64,000 bases of DNA. Source: Amblyornis subalaris. Its lineage: Eukaryota > Chordata > Aves > Passeriformes > Ptilonorhynchidae. A program made the position numbers and the translations under genes. The notes beneath the pieces are model-generated. The model had not been told where the DNA came from. It worked only from the letters and a program-made list of their open reading frames with translations, and searched no databases. Each line of letters starts with the position of its first letter. The stretch's first letter is position 1. Shown here piece by piece: positions 26,501 to 39,620 of the stretch. The stretch spans positions 2,035,210 through 2,099,209 of the forward strand of contig JACAXG010000053.1 of the NCBI GenBank assembly GCA_018881555.1, written 5' to 3'.

Positions 26501-29500
26501 TATATGATGTTCATTAAAACATATATATTATATATTTCTGCTTCAGGTCGATGCAGCCTAACTGTGAAAAGAAATAGTTAACCTTTTCTCATGATGTCAG
26601 CTCATGAGATAAGATGGACACACAGTACAGAGTTTCATTTAAATAGCTGCACGCTAAGGATATGTAGAGCTCCAGCCTCTCTTTGTCTCTCCACATCTCT
26701 CTCAGCAGAGTGGGGATCCAGAGAGAAGCCACAGGCTGTGCTGGAAATGTGCAGGTGCCTATGGAAGGCTACAAAAGGATTAAAGTGCTCTGGCTCCTGC
26801 TCCCATTACTGGACCTTCTCCCCTGCTTCTTATACCTATGACAGCACAGAATCTTGCAGTCCCAGAATTCAGACAATTTTCCCTGTGCATCACAACTCAC
26901 TCCAAACCTGAAAAGTCTTGCAAGTGGTAGTTTTGTAGTAGCACAAGCCATCATTGATACAACATTGAAAAAGGAACAACAGCTGACGTGGGATAAAAGC
27001 AAACCTACTCCAACATGCATGAGAAGAGAAAAATACTCCTTCAATCATTATTTATAGGTTGAGTTTTCAGATGTCCAATCCTGTTATACAATCCATGAGC
27101 CAGAATAAATATTTTGGAGAAAAAACTCCTTTCTGCTATTTGCAAAAAGCCGGTAGAAATCTAGCAGAAACTTTAATACGGTTTGGGTTTTATATTTAAT
27201 TATTACTATGATCTGTTATTTAAGATTCTCATACAGGAAGAGTTATAAATTGTAAGGACTATCCCAACAAATTTTCAATTAAATAACTAAATTAATGTAG
27301 AGAAATTTAATTAAAGTTGCACTGGTTTTTACAAATACAGTTAATTAAGCTGCTATCTAAAATTAAATCTCACCCAAACCCNTTTTACATTTCTGCAGCT
27401 CATCAGATACAGATATAATTAAAATTCTAGTTCACCTATGCATCTGAATATTCAAAAAAGAAAGAAATAAAATACACAACCAAAACCTGCTGAAGTAGTT
27501 TGAGAGGGTGCTGCTTTAATGGGATTTATACAGTCCTCGGAGTGGGAAGCCAGCACATAAAACCCCCTCAGAAACAAATCTAGGATTTCAGATCTGCACA
27601 GACTTTTTCATGTAGTGTAACACGCCAAGAAACTTTGAAGATTTTCTGCAAGTGAAGGGTAACAGATTGACATGACCAGGAACCAGGGAAATAAATCCTT
27701 TTGACTTTATATGTGCCTTCCATTGAAGTAAGCAGGACCAGCACAGGTAAGGCACACAGCACTCGCACTTACATCCAGGAGCAGATGTGGGCATCCTATC
27801 AGAGGGACACATTGCTTTTTCATAACTGGAAAAATCTCTGATCTGGTGGCCTGAATGATCCTTCTTCCTTTCTGACCGATTTTTTCTTGGCCAGGCCCAG
27901 GCTGGTTTGTTTTATTGATCAGCTTAATGCACATCTACTTCCCAGGTGAGAGTGACTCAAAATCACCACACTTGTTTTACATAACAAGTNAACATTTAAC
28001 ATAAACATTTTAGGTATTGGCTGACCAGAGAAAGAGATGTTCAGATAGCTGGGAGGTCTATTAATGCATTACTTAGGGTAAGAGAGCAGTCTTTGAAGAG
28101 TTATTCTTTGTGAGGGGCAAACTGAAGTACAGTTCAAGACTGATATTCATTGCAAATGACACTGATTTCTCTATTAAAATAGGCATATGTTATAGCAAAA
28201 CAAATGATAACTAAACCAATGGGGCAGTCAGAACTCAAATTGGGAGCTGGTCGTTTCAACAGCTCTGTAAGTGGCAGCAAGTGTGAGCACAGTAATACAG
28301 CACTCATGTGGTAGCCACGTCACCACTGCATAGGCAGGTCCCTCAGGGGTTATGAGTATGCAAAAAATAAAATTATCCTCTGGCATTAAAGACACAAAGC
28401 TGAAACACACAAAAACGTGCCAACGTTTTCATTATAGGTATTTATTTTCTTTTCTGTCACAAAAGTGTGCAGAAGATAAAAATTGACCACATTTTTTGTA
28501 ATACTGCATGCCTAAAATCCTCTTTTGGGAAAAAAATGGATGGGAATTCATGTCTAATGTCATGGAATTGAGGGTCCAGAACTGAAACCCAAAACCTTTA
28601 TCTGAAGAGCTTAATTTAAGCAGAAGGATGATTCAAGATCTGGATATTTGTTTCCCACTTGTGGCACAGGCATCTCTCTAGATAAATAAGCAAATCATGT
28701 GTAATTCTCTTTAAAATACAAATTCACATAGGTTTACAGACTTCCACAGGGTTTAAACTTAGCATCTGAAGTACAAGGTACAATTGCACCCTCATTTTAT
28801 GTAGAGTAAGAAAAAGCAAAAGACAAACAAACCTTGAGAGTGTGATATTAATAAAATAAAATTTAAAAGGCCTACGCGCTCCAATATGAACACCCATCTC
28901 TCCTTGGAGGCAAAAATTTTCTTTTTTTTTTTTGTACAGAAAATGAATTTGTTTCCTTTCTTGCATGGTAAAATCTGGAGAATCTATGCAAATAACAAAG
29001 ATAGTCAAAATCCATAGAAACTTGAAAATTGAGCAACCTGTGATAATCTATCTTTCTGCAGGCTCTTGATTCACCCTCTCTTACCTTGAGCTTGCAGTGG
29101 AACAGGACCCTGGTAAATTGCTATACTCTCCTTTAACCCTAATCACCATTTTAATCAGAAAAAGGTGGGACACCCTGGAATTTGTACAGCAAACAACTGT
29201 CATTCTGCTTGCTAAATACACAGAGTATGCAGCTAAAAGGTTGAAATGGTTCAAACTTTTATTATCTTCAGAATATTGCATTTCAGCATTAACATTTGAC
29301 AAGTAAAAGAAAACAAAACTATGAGACTGTCTGCTTTGAAGAGCTTTAGAGGTCTCCTTAGACCACGGCTGCATCTTTCACAAATCCGATCTTAAGAGAT
29401 TCCTTGGGAAAAGAAAAGGTTGTGATTTGTACAACTGTCAGGACTAAACGCCTATCTCACCTTACATTGCACTTTTCGTCTCTCCATCCCTCTCATTTCA

Positions 29501-30239
29501 TCTCATTTCAGATTATAAATTTTCTAGCTGTGTTCTCTATTTATTTACTTAGTGATTTTCTTCCTAGCCTTTTTTTCATAAATAGTGGTACGATTGTAGA
29601 TGGTGTGACAGATGAGAAGAAGCTTATATGAAGAGGAAGAAAGAAAGCTTCAAGGAGAAAAAGAGCAATGAGAGAAACTAAAAAGAGCATCAAGGAGATT
29701 GTAGGCAGGGGAAGATTAAAGGAAAATGCAGCAGACAACTGTGATTTTCAGCTATAAGGGATTCAGCAGCTGTCATTAAAAACCTGCAGCTCTGCTTGAG
29801 ACATATTGATCACACTATTTCAATGTTTTCTGTACAACTTCCCTCTGTTTACTTGAAATTATAGCAATACTCAGACTAATACTTATCTCAAACAACTATT
29901 TATTTTTTTTAAGGAGGAAGACTGTGCTGGATTTCTCCCTCTCTTCTCNTCCAGAAAGGGATGCTGAACTTTGAATGTTCTGCTCACCCGGTCACTAACA
30001 CACAGTATCAAAATACCCTTCATGCTAAAGACGAGGGATTTTTTGGCTTTTCTAATTTTTTTTTTTTTAAGGAGAGCCATTTATACACACAACTCCTTAA
30101 TATTGTAGACATTTCTTTGATTAAGTATCNCTGTAGGGCTTGTGAAAATAATGGAGAAGACAGTTTCTCTGTATTTACAAAATACTGGAGAGTTGTAACC
30201 AATCTTGGAAAAATGCTGGAACATCATTAGATTGTGGAA

Positions 30240-30276
30240 AATTGTTTGTGCACAATTGTTTGTGCAGAATTGTTTC
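30240..30276. repeat. 14-bp tandem repeat, about 2.6 copies
   Basis: AATTGTTTGTGCAC and AATTGTTTGTGCAG are followed by a partial third copy AATTGTTTC. Each copy carries ATTGTT, a SOX-type core, spaced 14 bp apart. Confidence 0.95.
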
Positions 30277-31630
30277 TAGGATTTCTAACCAATTTTTCAC
30301 ACAATACTCTGGTACTGATATACAAAAGATATTTTCTAAAAATGCAAACTCTTCTTTTTATAAATTCTAAGACAGTCCTCATCTTCCACNCGTGTGTATC
30401 TCAGGCTTAATTTTGTAAAGTTGTCTCAAAGTTCTAACTTACATAGGTTCTTCCAAATATATTGTACTCTAAAATATAAATGTTAGAGAACAAAAATGTA
30501 AAAATTCAAAAAGGAAGCAGGATGATTCATGTCTGCCACATACCTCTTCTTGTAACACCCTTTTTAGAGGTATCATGTTTTCACATCTTTAAACCAACTG
30601 TATTAGTTTAAACTATAGAATTATATTAGATTTTGGGCAAAAGGGAGAAGGGCAAAAAAGAGGAGAAAAGAGCACATTCATACTGTCAATTGCTTTCAAA
30701 TACAAAGCCAACACCTTCCAAAGGTTTCTCATTCCATAGCAAGAAAAGGAAAAATGTCCCTTATACCTTGTCTTCCTCTTCAGGTACATTAACGACATTT
30801 TTGTTCTCATCTGAGCATTGTAAGAATCAAAATGCCTCGGCCTTAGGTTTTTTAATTTTTTTTTTTATAATGCACTAAGCTTAACAAACCTTCATAGAAA
30901 ATAGAATACTCTTAATTATGAATAAATTAACTAAATTAGCAACATGAGATGGATATGAAATTAGAGGACTGTTAATTGAAACTGCAAACACAGCTGTATA
31001 CAGCTTAGAGATGAATCACACCAGTAATGACACAGATGTTTATAAAATGTGATTATGTTTAGCAGGAGCATACTATTGAAACTCCCCAGCCTATTCTTAT
31101 ATTGTGTCACTGAAATGGTTTTTAAACCCATGAACACCAGGAATCAGAATCTCAGGGATGGCAAATTAGGCTCCCTGGATATGTGAATTAGTGTTGTCTG
31201 AATGTCAGCAATTTAATTCTCCAGCTTTCAAAGAATGTAGAAATGGAGCCAAAACCAAACATCTGTTAGTTATATTCTCATTCAGAAAAAAAATAATTAA
31301 ACATCTCTGCAAGTTAGAGCCTATCTGAATATGAGAAAGAGTGAAATACAGTATCTCTAAGCAGTAGCACTGCTGTGTGAATGTACTGATCGTCTAATTA
31401 ATATAACACAAGAGCTCACAAAATCCACCTTGTGTACAACTGTGGATATATCTTCTTGGTACTATCCCTCCAAAGTGCTAGAAGGATCAGGAACAAGTGA
31501 TATTTCATCTATCAAGGTTTAAGAATTGATTGGCTTCCTAAAGACAGCAAATCAGGTTTTTTATTCTTTCAACTTTTACATCTTTCTTAGGATGCTCTTT
31601 GACAAACTGTACAACGAAGATTTGTTGTTG

Positions 31631-31644
31631 TTTTTTTTTTTTTT
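31631..31644. repeat. Poly(T) run
   Basis: Fourteen T immediately upstream of a GC-richer segment at 31645-31795. Confidence 0.9.
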
Positions 31645-34456
31645 CTGTCAGAAAACGGCACAAATGTTGCTCCTGGGTCACACGAGGATATCTGAGCTGT
31701 GCAGGCTCAGCAGGGGTAGCAGTCAGTACAGCTGGGAGGGATGGCAGAGCAGGCAAAGCCAACGGCCCATGGGGGCTGAAGTTCCAACATAGCAGTGNAA
31801 AGTCTGCAATGGTACCTCTTGTTTCACAGAGCAGTGTTACCCCTGAATACCACATAACAGCATGGAAATGTTGCACTAAAGAGTCTGATTTGTTTTCTGG
31901 AACAGTTCACAGACTAACAGAAGTAGATTTTACAACATCAATTATAACCATGTTTTCAAAGAACATGCTGAATAATATAAGGTCATAGTTTGTGTCCCAA
32001 GCCCTTTCCACACACTCTAGTGCAGCTCACATCACAAAGACACTATTATTTGATTAATAGGCCTTGGCCTATATAACAATAAATACTTATTAACACAAAT
32101 TTACATGATTTAGAGGTTATTTTTCTGGCCCCCTTTTCTAGGGAGTGGGACAGACCTTTAGACTATGTAACTATCAGAACTTCAGTAAAACTACAGTAAA
32201 ACTAAAAGTAAAACTTACACCAAATCAACACAATGGCATTCTAATTTAACTAAATTTTATCAAGTCCCTTTCTGATCCATAAAATGATACTTATATAAAA
32301 ACATGTAAATTCATGCACAAGATGGTTAAAATAATTTTTAAAAATTATGTAGAGTGTCATTGGCAAAGCTGAAATAATCACCATGACCTAGCACTGTTAA
32401 ACATCACAGGCTTATCCCATCAGCTATGGGAATTACTGAGCACAGCCAAATGATGTGGGGGCACAGTGTTGAGACAGAAAAGTGGTGATCATAAAATTGG
32501 ATTTGCTTCTGTCTTTCTAAAACTTTATTTGATGGGAGCTGACCTCCTATTCACTGGTGAAGAAAAAAAGGATTAGATCTTGACTTTTTAAAAGAGGAAG
32601 CTTGCATGATTTCTGCAACAGACCATACCAGTCTGACAGTATTTCACAGGTCATTCACAGCTGAATAAAGTTATGAAGGCTTCATGAGAAAAATGTAACC
32701 CCTTTCTCATTAGAGGTAAACCTAGGCAGATGCAGGGATATATTGCAGGTAGCTATGACAACTGATGTGCAAACCAAATTCAGTTATCTTGGCTCTTTGG
32801 CTGGCAAAAGTACAGACAAAGTCGACTCAGGATTTGAAAAGTGATGTTTTGAGGTAAGGAACTGTAATGCTTGAATATACAAGAAACACAAAGCTATTTT
32901 ATGGAAGACACATTCTTTTATTTCTATTGAATACCCCAAAAATCACTGCACTGCAAAACAGCACTATATTATCAGCTATGTGTCTGCTAATTAGGACAGA
33001 ACTGATTGTTTGACAGGTGAAAGAGTCATAAATGAGGGTATTGAGTGGAAAGGACACAAAACACTTGAGGTTGGTATGAGATATGAAAAGAATGGAATGG
33101 AAAACATCCAACACAACGAATATGCTACCTACAAAAGTAGCCTTAGGATTATTTTTCTGGATTGATTAATACTAATTAATTTTGTTTTAAAACAAACTGA
33201 GCTGTGGTATGGAGACAACTTTGAACACCTGAGAAAATGGAAGAGAAAGACTAATTGAGCATTCAACCTACNCACTTCAAGCTTCCCCCCCAAAACGGCA
33301 TACCCTAAAGAATTCATTTCCACAATATAGGATTTGGATGATGCTCTGATTTTCCAGGCACAAAAGAAATAAAAAATGAATATCAATAAAACCTGAAATC
33401 ATAAGCTCTGTGTCAAGAACTGTAATTTATACTGTTTGTTCTGTAATCAAGGGGTACATTTCTAAAGGTTATTGCAGTATCAGTGTTTTATGAAGTAACA
33501 AGCAGCACAAGAATTGAACTGCTTAGATGAGCCATAGGATAAACATCTTGAAATAACACCTTCTGCCTGTGTTATGCTGGGTGGATCCAAATTAGGAACA
33601 ACTTTATAGAAGACGTTTGCACCCACAACATATTACAAGATTTGAACCATTTTGATTATAAAGTGCCCTCCTCTACAGCAAACACACCATTCCATCACTT
33701 CCATCCTGCCCATAACTGTCTATACAAGGATACAACATTCAGCTTTGCTCAAACTGGGTTGAAAACTATTGTGGCAACTTTAGAGAGCACCTTGTAAAAA
33801 TGTTTGGAAAATGACACACATAATCTTCCATAAAGGCTGGTTTCAAATCTGTGTCACAACTTAATGCCTCTGACATTTTTAGTATTTTAAAGACTATTAT
33901 TAACAGTACTTCTAAAACAGCAAAAAACTCTTACTTAGCTTGAAGTCTCACTGAAGCAAAAAGATATAAAAAATAAAGCACAAAATACTACCCAGTTTAA
34001 AGACTGCAAAAGCTTTCTGTAACCCGAAAGTAGATGGCCTGACATAAAAACATCTGCAGTGATATAGCATATAATTGATATGTCAGAAAGACACAAAATG
34101 ACTCAACAAAGAAATAGAAAAGGCTTACATTAACCTTCTGCACTGGAAATGTGCGTATTATTTCTTTACCTTGGGCTTTTAATCACTTCAAATGAAGCTT
34201 CTTCTAAAAAAAAATCACATCATTTTGGAAGAAGGGATTAGAGAAAATGGGGAGAAAGAAAAATATGTTTTGCCAGTTTTACATTCTCCTTCTAAAAACC
34301 TTTAACAATGCTTTGGCACTGGTACTTGGAATCTAAGGNGTTTTATATTGCTTTCAATCCAAGGGTATTCATTAAGGTTTCATTGAGTTACAAGCCTCTG
34401 AAAATCACATTAGAGAGCCTTTACTGGGCAGCTCTTAAATTCAGTGAATGCTCTAT

Positions 34457-34722
34457 CCGCGACAAACGTGTTCCACATTCAAAGCAAACTTTGTACATCT
34501 GCTCTAACCTCGCTTCAAACCGGGCGGGCGTGAATGGACAGACGATCGGTGTCAGCAGCCTGTTCCCCCTCCAGGATATGGAGCAGAACCACAAATTGCA
34601 AAGATTCATCAGCCTTCTGCTGTGGGCACACAGCTGACAATGTATCCTACCCTGCCCGACCCTGCACTGTGCTTTTGCTTCTGCAAAATCTAACCCGCAA
34701 ATTATGAGCTCTGACAGTCGAT
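34457..34722. other. CpG cluster in an AT-rich intron
   Basis: Nine CpG dinucleotides fall within 34458-34547 (around ATCCGCGACAAACG, CCGGGCGGGCGTG and GACGATCGG), and three more by 34722. The rest of the intron is nearly devoid of CpG. Open frames on both strands cross it (109 codons on plus at 34308-34637, 62 codons on minus at 34421-34609); neither is recognised. It could be a conserved regulatory element, a small unmethylated island or a remnant of an inserted sequence. Confidence 0.5.
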
Positions 34723-37700
34723 AACATTTTGGGAAGGAAAAGGGCCTGTGGAGTGGAAGCTAGGATTGGAGATTGACTTTTAATTGCAAGGTTTATTTTT
34801 GTTTTGCTCATTTTTGTTTTGTCGTTGTTTGCTTTCACTAGTCTGACTGCTGCTAACTTTGCGCTCTTCCCAGCTATTCCTCCTCACACGTTCTTACCTT
34901 AAAAAAACCCTAATTTTCATAATGAGCAGCCTAAACATAGCTGATTGGAATCAGGTCACACACATAGAAAGGTGTTGAAAAAAATCAGGCCATATTCTCT
35001 CAATTTGTACAATAAAAAAAAAATATAAATTAAGCTCTCTGTGCAACTTTAGCAACCAAAGTAAAAAGTTCTAACTCCCATAGTCTCTTTGTAGGACTGA
35101 AACTCAGAACTTTAATTCTTCATATGCAGCTTTCACACCCCTTGTCAAAGGGATTTTTACAGAAATAATTTCAATTCATGGTTTTGAGATGATCAGGTAT
35201 TGCAGATTGCAAACATTAAAGAATACAGTTTCAATGGTGGTTGGTAAATAAGCTAAGGAGCTACAAACTGGATGATTTAGTTAACACTACTTGACTAAAA
35301 ACAACAGAACTAGTGGATGTTGGTTTCCAGTGAATATATTTTCAACAGTGTCATAACCTCTGTTCTCCTCAGTATCCTAAATATAGTCTGGTGTGAGTCA
35401 TATAGATGTGTGCTGCCAAACATAATCTATAACTGCTGACAGGTGGAAGTAAATTGTTCAAGTCTTCCTTTATAAGGAAACAAGACTTACATATATCAAC
35501 TAATATGCCCATTCTTTTCCTATCACTTATCCATCAAACAGATAAATGGGAGATCTTACAGAATATATTGTATATGCAAAGGTTGTACAACAGAGTGCTA
35601 AATTCAAGTTGCATGTATAACATATTTTCTTACTTTTTATAAATTTTAAGTGCCTTTCTTTTTACATATAAACAGGATAACAGCTTTTGTAATCCCATAC
35701 ACTCACAGACATATATGTGAAACAAAATATACATCAAAAGATATCTACAGATGCATATTGTAATGAGAATATAAAGTAGGGTAAGTTGCTATTTTTCTGC
35801 ATGGTTCTTCAAAACATCTTCACAGAGGACAAAATTCCAGAGTATAGGAAATCAAAAGAGGATAACAAAACTCTAAAAATGAATGCATCTCCTATACAAA
35901 AAATGAGTAAAGCATTTGCGTTTTCCAACAAACTGAAATTCATCACACACAACACCATAAATTTAACAAAGTTTTATTGGTTTTCCTGCTGGCATGGCTG
36001 TGGATGATAACCATGCCTGCTTATAGTTACACACTTTGTCTCACTGACTGCCCTAAAGATGCCACAATGAAGGTGTCCTCCTAATTTGGGAAGGAATCTT
36101 TCTAATTTTTGACACAGACTTCATTAGATAAATTGAATCCCAATCCTGATAGCTGGCCTTCCTCCACTAACTTACAGAAATAGATAAACAGGATCTCTAA
36201 AGAATGTAAAATGAATTCTATATGCGTATTTTTGCAGACAAACATTGAGAAAATCTGAGACTCAAGCTAAGAGAAATGAAGAAAAATGCATGGTATATGA
36301 CTTCTACAGCCAACTGGCATAGCCAATTAGATAAATAAGAGACCATTAAAGAACTGTAACAATTGTGGTTTTGGCAGAAGTTCCTGTTCTCATGGAATAC
36401 ACAAACCAACATTTTAACTAAGTAGTCTGATGGGAAAACTCAACTTCCAAAAAGGATCAAAATCTCCCTCTGCTGGGAAGATGAAGTCTGCAACTACAAA
36501 ATAATTTCAAATTTCAAGGTTGAACAGCACTGTGATTTTAGTAGTGCCTTAACTACTGTAATTCTAGGTGAGCTAGAATTTTGGCTCCATATATTTAGAA
36601 AAGTTGGCTCCCGTTTTTGTCAGCTACTTACAGATGACATATGTCAAAATATGGTTTTAGAAAGAGGAAAAAACAAAGAAATAGAAACAAATAAATTATT
36701 AAAATTAATGAAATATTGCAATGAAAAGAGAGCCTGCTAAGGTACCAGGAAAGTAATAATGCTCAAATATAAAAATCTAACTGCCTTTTCCATCACACAT
36801 TCATATACACGACATTCTCTGTCTTATTGAGAGGAAGAAACATCTTTCTTGCTACTGTTGCATCATCTGCCAATCTATCAACTTTAACATACACCCAATT
36901 TACACTCACTGTTTAATAATAAATAACTCTACTTGCAATTNAAGATCTACAAAAGTTTAAGGCAAATTATCTATTTAAGTATTTGACTAGAGCTTTCCTG
37001 TATGAGAATCCCATGTAGTACCAATTGAAGAATTGAACTGTAAAGCAAGAGAGGTTTTTCTTTTTCTTTAGGAAAAATGATATGAGACAATATCCTTCAT
37101 CACATTCACATTTTAATTGCATGGTTTAGACATGAAGGATACTTCCTGAAACCATTACCATGTACAAATAAAAAAAGCACCTGAGAACCCAGTAAGCTTG
37201 TTTCAATCCAACTCTGACAGACCTGAAAAAGACATTTCCTTTACATATGTATTTTTGTTGTTATTTAATTTCTTTTTGAAGGATATTTTTCTTGGAGAAG
37301 GCATGGAGGATAGAAAGCAAAGTAAAATTCAAAAACACTCACCTAAACCTAAAAACTACTACAATAGCTCACTGCTGATTTTATATTTTGTTGCAACTTA
37401 CTTGCCCTGGTGTCCAACCCCTACCAAAAGCAAGGCGTGAGCTGAGGACTGCTGCCCAGAATGCTCATTACTCAGCTTTTCAGAGATTCACTGGATCTGA
37501 ACAAATATTTGCAAACACCTGCTGTTACTATTTGGTGGGACATTTACATATAGAGGCCAGCATGACTTTGAATCACAGTGACAATTTTACACTGATTTCA
37601 GGAAAGAAGGAAAGAAGCCTTTTNGGCTTTTATATTGATGTTAGTGCTTCTGCAAATGCAGGTGGTAAGTTTCATTCATATTTCTCACCATAGACTGAAA

Positions 37701-38088
37701 GAATCAGCTAATATTTGTGAAGCACACAGAAGATGCTATTTTTTGAAATAATTCATTGCAGTGATACTTATTACACTAATGTGAATTATGCAGCTCAGTT
37801 AAGAGTCTGTCCTCATCAGAATACAAATAAAATGATGATATGACTTCAGATAACTGCCTGCAGGGCTACTAAAACCCTGCTCTCTCTCCATAGCTCCTGC
37901 AAGCAGAAAGTGCTGTTCAAGGGAACAGAATAATAGTTGTGGCTGGACCTTCTAACAACAGGCCGTGTGTTTTTGTGCCACATCAATCTTCAAATCCCCA
38001 TATCCTGCAGAATCCTTGCTACTGGTGCAAGATGAGCTGAGGAGTTAGGAATAATACTGAAATTAGGACTTATGCTTCTTTACAGAAG

Positions 38089-38120
38089 CATATATATATA
38101 TATATATATTCTATATATAT
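38089..38120. repeat. TA dinucleotide microsatellite
   Basis: About eleven TA units, one TTC interruption, and about four more TA units. It abuts the CR1 tail at 38120-38175. Confidence 0.95.
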
Positions 38121-38175
38121 CATGGGATTATAGAAATGTTTAGGTTGGAAAAGACCTTGGGCTGGTTTAGCTCCA
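38120..38175 (-). mobile_element. CR1 LINE 3' tail, short fragment
   Basis: The stretch ATGGGATTATAGAAATGTTT followed by AGGTTGGAAAAGACCTTGGG is the complement of the extreme CR1 3' end. Only about 55 bp are recognisable. It directly follows the TA microsatellite at 38089-38120, which may have grown from the CR1 terminal octamers. Confidence 0.8.
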
Positions 38176-39420
38176 GGTTTTTGATGTGCTCAGAGACAAC
38201 CATTCACAAATGACCACCTTTCAAAAGTAAAAGCACCAGAATATAAATATCATAACAAAATATCTTAATAGATACATTTTTTGGATCAAAGACAGTTCTT
38301 ACTGTATTTTTCAGCTTATTGAAGGTATTATTCTAAATAAAAGCAAACACAATTTGATTTAAGCCAAAAAAGTCTTTCTAGATAGCTGAAGGCTCTGTTC
38401 TCCATGGGATACTTGTAAATTCTTTTACATGTCAGGGTCTTTGCCCTTTGGCCAGCATTGCAGCAACCAGACCTCTGACCAAAGTGAAACAGACATAACT
38501 CCCACCAATCCAGAATTCCTGGCTCCCTAAATGTCAACTGGAAGTAAGCAAGAGTTTGCAAGACACGTTTTACCCCAGGATGATCTCATTACATTCACTG
38601 TTTGAAGCACACGAGAGCTTCTTGTGAAATTCATAACAAATAGCTTCTTGGAAAGATTTCACCTCCTTTCATGTTTAAGAAAAATGAAAAAATAAACTGC
38701 GTATTTTCCTCAAAACTACTCTATTAAAGGCATGAAGCTAATTATTTTCATATTGCTTGAACTCCACAGATGATGACACAGTTTTCAGTGACTGAGCTGA
38801 GTGCATTAGCCTTCATTAATGAAATGCNCCTCCACACAACACTTCAAAATCAGGACTGGTTGAGTCTGTGATTGGCTGAGTGCTTTCTATACATTTTTGT
38901 TCCAGTAATACTCCAGAGTATATTCACTAAAACTGAATACAAACCAGGTAAATTAAAGGCAAACACGCCTAACTGCATAAATACAAATGAAGTTCTGGAA
39001 AGATTCTGGAGCAATATTTGATACTATTCACTAACAGCACTAATCTCACTGTACAACCTCTGCAATACTGCAGATGACTGAATATGGTTGGCCCTATGCT
39101 TGTAAAATGAATATAATATTAAATGTCTGTAAGATTTGGCTTTAAATGATACATTTCCTCCTCTGATCTTATATAAGTCCTCAATGTTAATAAAGCACAA
39201 ACAGGACATGATTACCTCCTTTACAAAATGGTCTTCAACTTTCACATAACACTAGTATTCGCTGTTTCAGATGTGATAAATCTTATGTCTTTATGCACTT
39301 TTGCCACACATAACCAGGAATGGGTATCTTTCTGGCAAAGAATAGCACAGAAGTCTCTGTTTTATGATTTTCCTGCAGTGATATTTTCTAGGAAATAGGG
39401 TACGTGGATAAAAAATATTT

Positions 39421-39620
39421 TCCCCATTAGGAATATGAGAAGGAGAGAGAGAAAGATCTAAACTTTGAGGGAGTAAAAAAAGAGAAATAAACTAAGAAGC
39501 ATTGTAGCTGGAGAAAAAATGGGAGTACAGAAAAAACACCCCAAACAGAAATAAGGGAAGTAAGATGAGGAAAGACAGGGAAGAGTAGGAACACAGAAAG
39601 AATTACTTTTTAAAAACAAT
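39421..39620. repeat. Purine-rich run (pyrimidine-rich in the transcript)
   Basis: About 200 bp of strongly purine-biased plus-strand sequence, including GAGAAGGAGAGAGAGAAAGA and GATGAGGAAAGACAGGGAAG. It continues more weakly to about 39760. In the DMD pre-mRNA it reads as a C/U-rich stretch about 1.1 kb after the exon 60 donor. Confidence 0.7.

Noticed and set aside
26591..27057. Open frames on both strands (106 and 91 codons) in a slightly GC-richer segment
   Set aside because: No recognisable domain, no splice context and no repeat-family match. The overlapping frames on opposite strands suggest composition, not coding.
29491..29511. Plus-strand acceptor-like CTCATTTCATCTCATTTCAG
   Set aside because: It is antisense to DMD, is not followed by a coding exon and is explained by a small tandem duplication.
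32331..32348. Perfect palindrome ATAATTTTTAAAAATTAT
   Set aside because: It is a simple A/T palindrome of the kind expected in AT-rich introns.
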